DNA of 64,000 nt from JANLTX01 sp049840835 (GTDB taxonomy: Bacteria; Armatimonadota; Armatimonadia; Armatimonadales; Armatimonadaceae). Positions 62,451-64,000 of this stretch are shown in pieces. The first letter of the stretch is position 1. Each line of letters opens with the position of its first letter. The notes beneath the pieces are model-generated. The model made no database searches. It saw only the letters and a list, made by a program, of their open reading frames with translations, and was not told the origin of the DNA. The position numbers and the translations under genes are program-made. The DNA is taken from positions 146,132 to 210,131 of the forward strand of contig JASGJG010000024.1 of assembly GCA_049840835.1 (NCBI GenBank). The letters run 5' to 3'.

Positions 62451-62777
62451 TCAGTGCCCTCGCTCAATGAAGGCATACACGCGGCGACATATAGTGCCTA
62501 GCAGATGATTTAGTGCAGCCTCACGGTCACCGCCAAAGTCCATACGAATCAGATCGCGATAGGGTCGCTCTGTCTCTCCAACACGATATGTGGACAGTTC
62601 GCGAGGCAGTTTGAACGGCTTACCGTCTTTCTCTTCACGTACTTCTATCTTGGCCTCGAACCAATGAGCACTATCCAGAGCATCCTCGCTATACGCGATG
62701 GCGACAAGGTAGTCCTTTCCATCGCGTACGGTTGTGTAGCGGCGTCGTACCTGAATCATCGGAATGGATTGTAGCAT
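62451..62777 (-). CDS. Hypothetical protein
   Basis: About 108 residues from ATG 62777 (or 62759). Mixed polar sequence with conserved-looking strands (VRRRYTTVRDGKDYLVAIAY, HWFEAKIEVREEKDGKPFKL) and a helical end (ALNHLLGTICRRVYAFIERG). No membrane segment. The frame is open far upstream into the divergent barrel gene, but the first ATGs near 62777 are the plausible starts. No family recognised. Confidence 0.55.
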   Translation of the reverse strand: MLQSIPMIQVRRRYTTVRDGKDYLVAIAYSEDALDSAHWFEAKIEVREEKDGKPFKLPRELSTYRVGETERPYRDLIRMDFGGDREAALNHLLGTICRRVYAFIERGH

Positions 62778-62822
62778 GCGTTTGACAGGCGTGCCCCCTC
62801 CGTCTATAATGGCCCCAACGTC

Positions 62823-63329
62823 ATGACAACTCGATTCGGTCTGCTCACGGGCATCGTCGCCCTCACCCTTACTCCGCTCGCTGCGCAGGCACAGGGCACC
62901 GGGCCACTTCTCATTCGAGCTAAGCTGGGTCAGCTTCAGGTAACTGACTCTGATACCAAGACTGCGGTTGGCTCCGGCCACTTTGGCGCCGAGGTAGATT
63001 TCGGCTCAAAGCTGGGGGGGGGAAACTCGTTTCTCAGCGTCGGTTACTTTGAGAAACGGCAGAATGGGCGCTACCTGCGCACGATTCCCATTACCATCAC
63101 CAATATCGGGCAGGGCCCGCTTCCCTTTACAGGGTTGTATACCACCAGCGGAATCGGGGGATACATTCTCTCTACAAACGGATCCTCGCGAACTCAATTC
63201 GGCGGATTCTTCGGTGTCGGCATGCGATTCGGTGGTATGTTCGCCGAAGCGAAATACCATCAAGTAAACGGGGGAGTCAATGGGCTAAGTCCTAACGGTC
63301 TGGCGATTCTCATCGGAAAACAATTTTAG
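62823..63329 (+). CDS. Small secreted outer-membrane beta-barrel-like protein
   Basis: 168 residues. Signal peptide (LLTGIVALTLTPLAAQAQGT), then alternating strands (FGAEVDFGSKLGGGNSFLSV, FGGFFGVGMRFGGMFAEAKY) and a terminal Phe (LIGKQF). Same layout as the proteins at 33905, 34630 and 63353. Its neighbour starts 21 bases later, so the pair is probably cotranscribed. Role unknown. Confidence 0.72.
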   Translation: MTTRFGLLTGIVALTLTPLAAQAQGTGPLLIRAKLGQLQVTDSDTKTAVGSGHFGAEVDFGSKLGGGNSFLSVGYFEKRQNGRYLRTIPITITNIGQGPLPFTGLYTTSGIGGYILSTNGSSRTQFGGFFGVGMRFGGMFAEAKYHQVNGGVNGLSPNGLAILIGKQF

Positions 63330-63349
63330 GAAACTCTCAGAGGAGGCTT

Positions 63350-63904
63350 GTGTTGAAAGGAATCTTACGGAACGCGGCTCTGTGCGGGCTCGCGACGATG
63401 GTGATAGGTGGAGCCGCGCAGGCGCAGGAGGGCCGTTACAAGGTAAACTCGACAGCTGTTAAGGCTGGCCTGTTCATGCCCTCAGGCAAAGAGGCACGCA
63501 ACGGTGGTGGGCACCAGATCTTCGCTCTGGAAGCGGATTATGTGGCTCAGTACATTCCCGAGCGCAATCAGACCAATGTGGTAAGCGTTGGCTACATTGA
63601 GAAGGGAGCGCTTCGCCTCGTTCCGATGACCCTCAATCAGCTCTTCCATGACAACAAGGGTAAGACTCGCTACGATGTCTACTATGGCTATGGTATAGGT
63701 GTCTATTCCGCTCGCCTGAGCAACCTGGACAACTCCAACGGCTCCAAGCTCCTGCTGGGTGGTGCATTGACCGCAGGCTGGAACATAAACGATAAATCGT
63801 TCCTGGAAGCCAAATACCATTTGATCTTCAACTACAACAAGAAGGACGTTGGCGGTCTGCTCCTGATGTACGGTCTGCCGCTTTTAAGCATCGACCTCAG
63901 GTAA
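63350..63904 (+). CDS. Small secreted outer-membrane beta-barrel-like protein, paralogue
   Basis: 184 residues. AGGAGG lies 3 bases before the GTG at 63350 and 6 bases before an in-frame TTG at 63353; the latter spacing is more usual. Signal peptide (NAALCGLATMVIGGAAQAQE), strands (YDVYYGYGIGVYSARLSNLD, LLLGGALTAGWNINDKSFLE) and FLEAKYHL match the FAEAKY strand of the paralogues. The terminal residues LSIDLR lack the usual final Phe. Followed by a terminator. Confidence 0.72.
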   Translation: MLKGILRNAALCGLATMVIGGAAQAQEGRYKVNSTAVKAGLFMPSGKEARNGGGHQIFALEADYVAQYIPERNQTNVVSVGYIEKGALRLVPMTLNQLFHDNKGKTRYDVYYGYGIGVYSARLSNLDNSNGSKLLLGGALTAGWNINDKSFLEAKYHLIFNYNKKDVGGLLLMYGLPLLSIDLR

Positions 63905-63939
63905 AGCCCCTGATACTCTCACAGTATCGGGGGCTTTTT
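63903..63939 (+). terminator. Rho-independent terminator after the barrel pair
   Basis: AAAGCCCCTGATACT (63903-63917) pairs with AGTATCGGGGGCTTT (63923-63937, one T-G pair), and the T run continues to 63939 before C. It begins in the last codon of the preceding gene (stop at 63902-63904). The last 60 bases of the window hold nothing recognisable. Confidence 0.8.
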
Positions 63940-64000
63940 CATGCCACAGCAAAAGCAGCGCAGGTGCTGTTCGGATTCTATCGTGTTTCCCATGAACCTT

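Noticed and set aside
62418..62501. 27-codon ORF with AGGAGG upstream
   Set aside because: Shine-Dalgarno spacing is too long (about 13 bases), it overlaps the end of a minus-strand gene, and the peptide has no recognisable feature.
63940..64000. Start of a new gene at the window end (ATG at 63940)
   Set aside because: Open to the edge for only 20 codons, directly after a terminator, with no Shine-Dalgarno.

Overview
The window looks like a chromosomal segment of a Gram-negative-type, moderately GC-rich bacterium, most likely an armatimonadete. The placement is an inference. It rests on DUF1559 (H-X9-DG) prepilin-like proteins, several very large secreted proteins with FlgD-like C-terminal domains, phytanoyl-CoA dioxygenase and SDR genes, an LptD-like outer-membrane protein and a BY-kinase/Wza exopolysaccharide set. 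No rRNA, tRNA, CRISPR array, phage or intact insertion sequence was recognised.

Layout. 1-6.3 kb: end of a probable tricorn-like peptidase, an SDR epimerase, a PhyH dioxygenase, a GNAT acetyltransferase, a VIT-domain membrane protein with a PEP-CTERM-like tail, and mannonate dehydratase. 6.35-15.3 kb: a hairpin-rich inverted-repeat element, then a structured leader and the potassium uptake cluster: a 31-aa leader ORF, kdpF, kdpA, kdpB, kdpC, a HAMP/PAS histidine kinase, a REC protein without a recognisable DNA-binding domain, a stand-alone KdpD sensor/Usp protein and a DUF2294 protein. 15.3-17.2 kb: two DUF1559 prepilin genes on the minus strand, the upstream one preceded by a clear TPP riboswitch, and a second inverted-repeat element. 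17.2-22 kb: ruvA, ruvB and two TPR proteins. 22-29.2 kb (minus): exopolysaccharide export operon (TPR protein, BY-kinase, Wza-like, Wzy-like). 29.3-38.4 kb: mixed genes including a DUF4349/SDR fusion ORF, an AT-rich ankyrin protein, a probable pseudokinase, two small beta-barrel paralogues, a phosphatase, a methyltransferase, two small membrane proteins and rfbB. 38.5-43.5 kb (plus): GH13 branching-type enzyme, second PhyH protein, TetR regulator, ECF sigma, group-2 sigma-70. 43.5-61.5 kb (minus): six consecutive surface or envelope genes, three of which share a C-terminal module ending in a FlgD-like domain. 61.7-64 kb: YkgJ-type protein, a small unknown protein and two more small barrel proteins.

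Two points affect how everything is read. First, at least nine genes, including normally indispensable ruvA and ruvB, carry single-base frameshifts. Most are +1 and often in short G/C runs, so they look like base-calling errors rather than real decay; affected genes are listed over their full span with the break position. Second, the most unusual regulatory item is the TPP riboswitch directly ahead of a prepilin-like gene, with overlapping alternative hairpins around that gene's ribosome-binding site. The best candidate for an undescribed system is the 43.5-61.5 kb surface cluster: an LptD-like barrel with a Big_1 domain, two CsgG-like/periplasmic proteins, and three giant secreted proteins sharing one C-terminal module.
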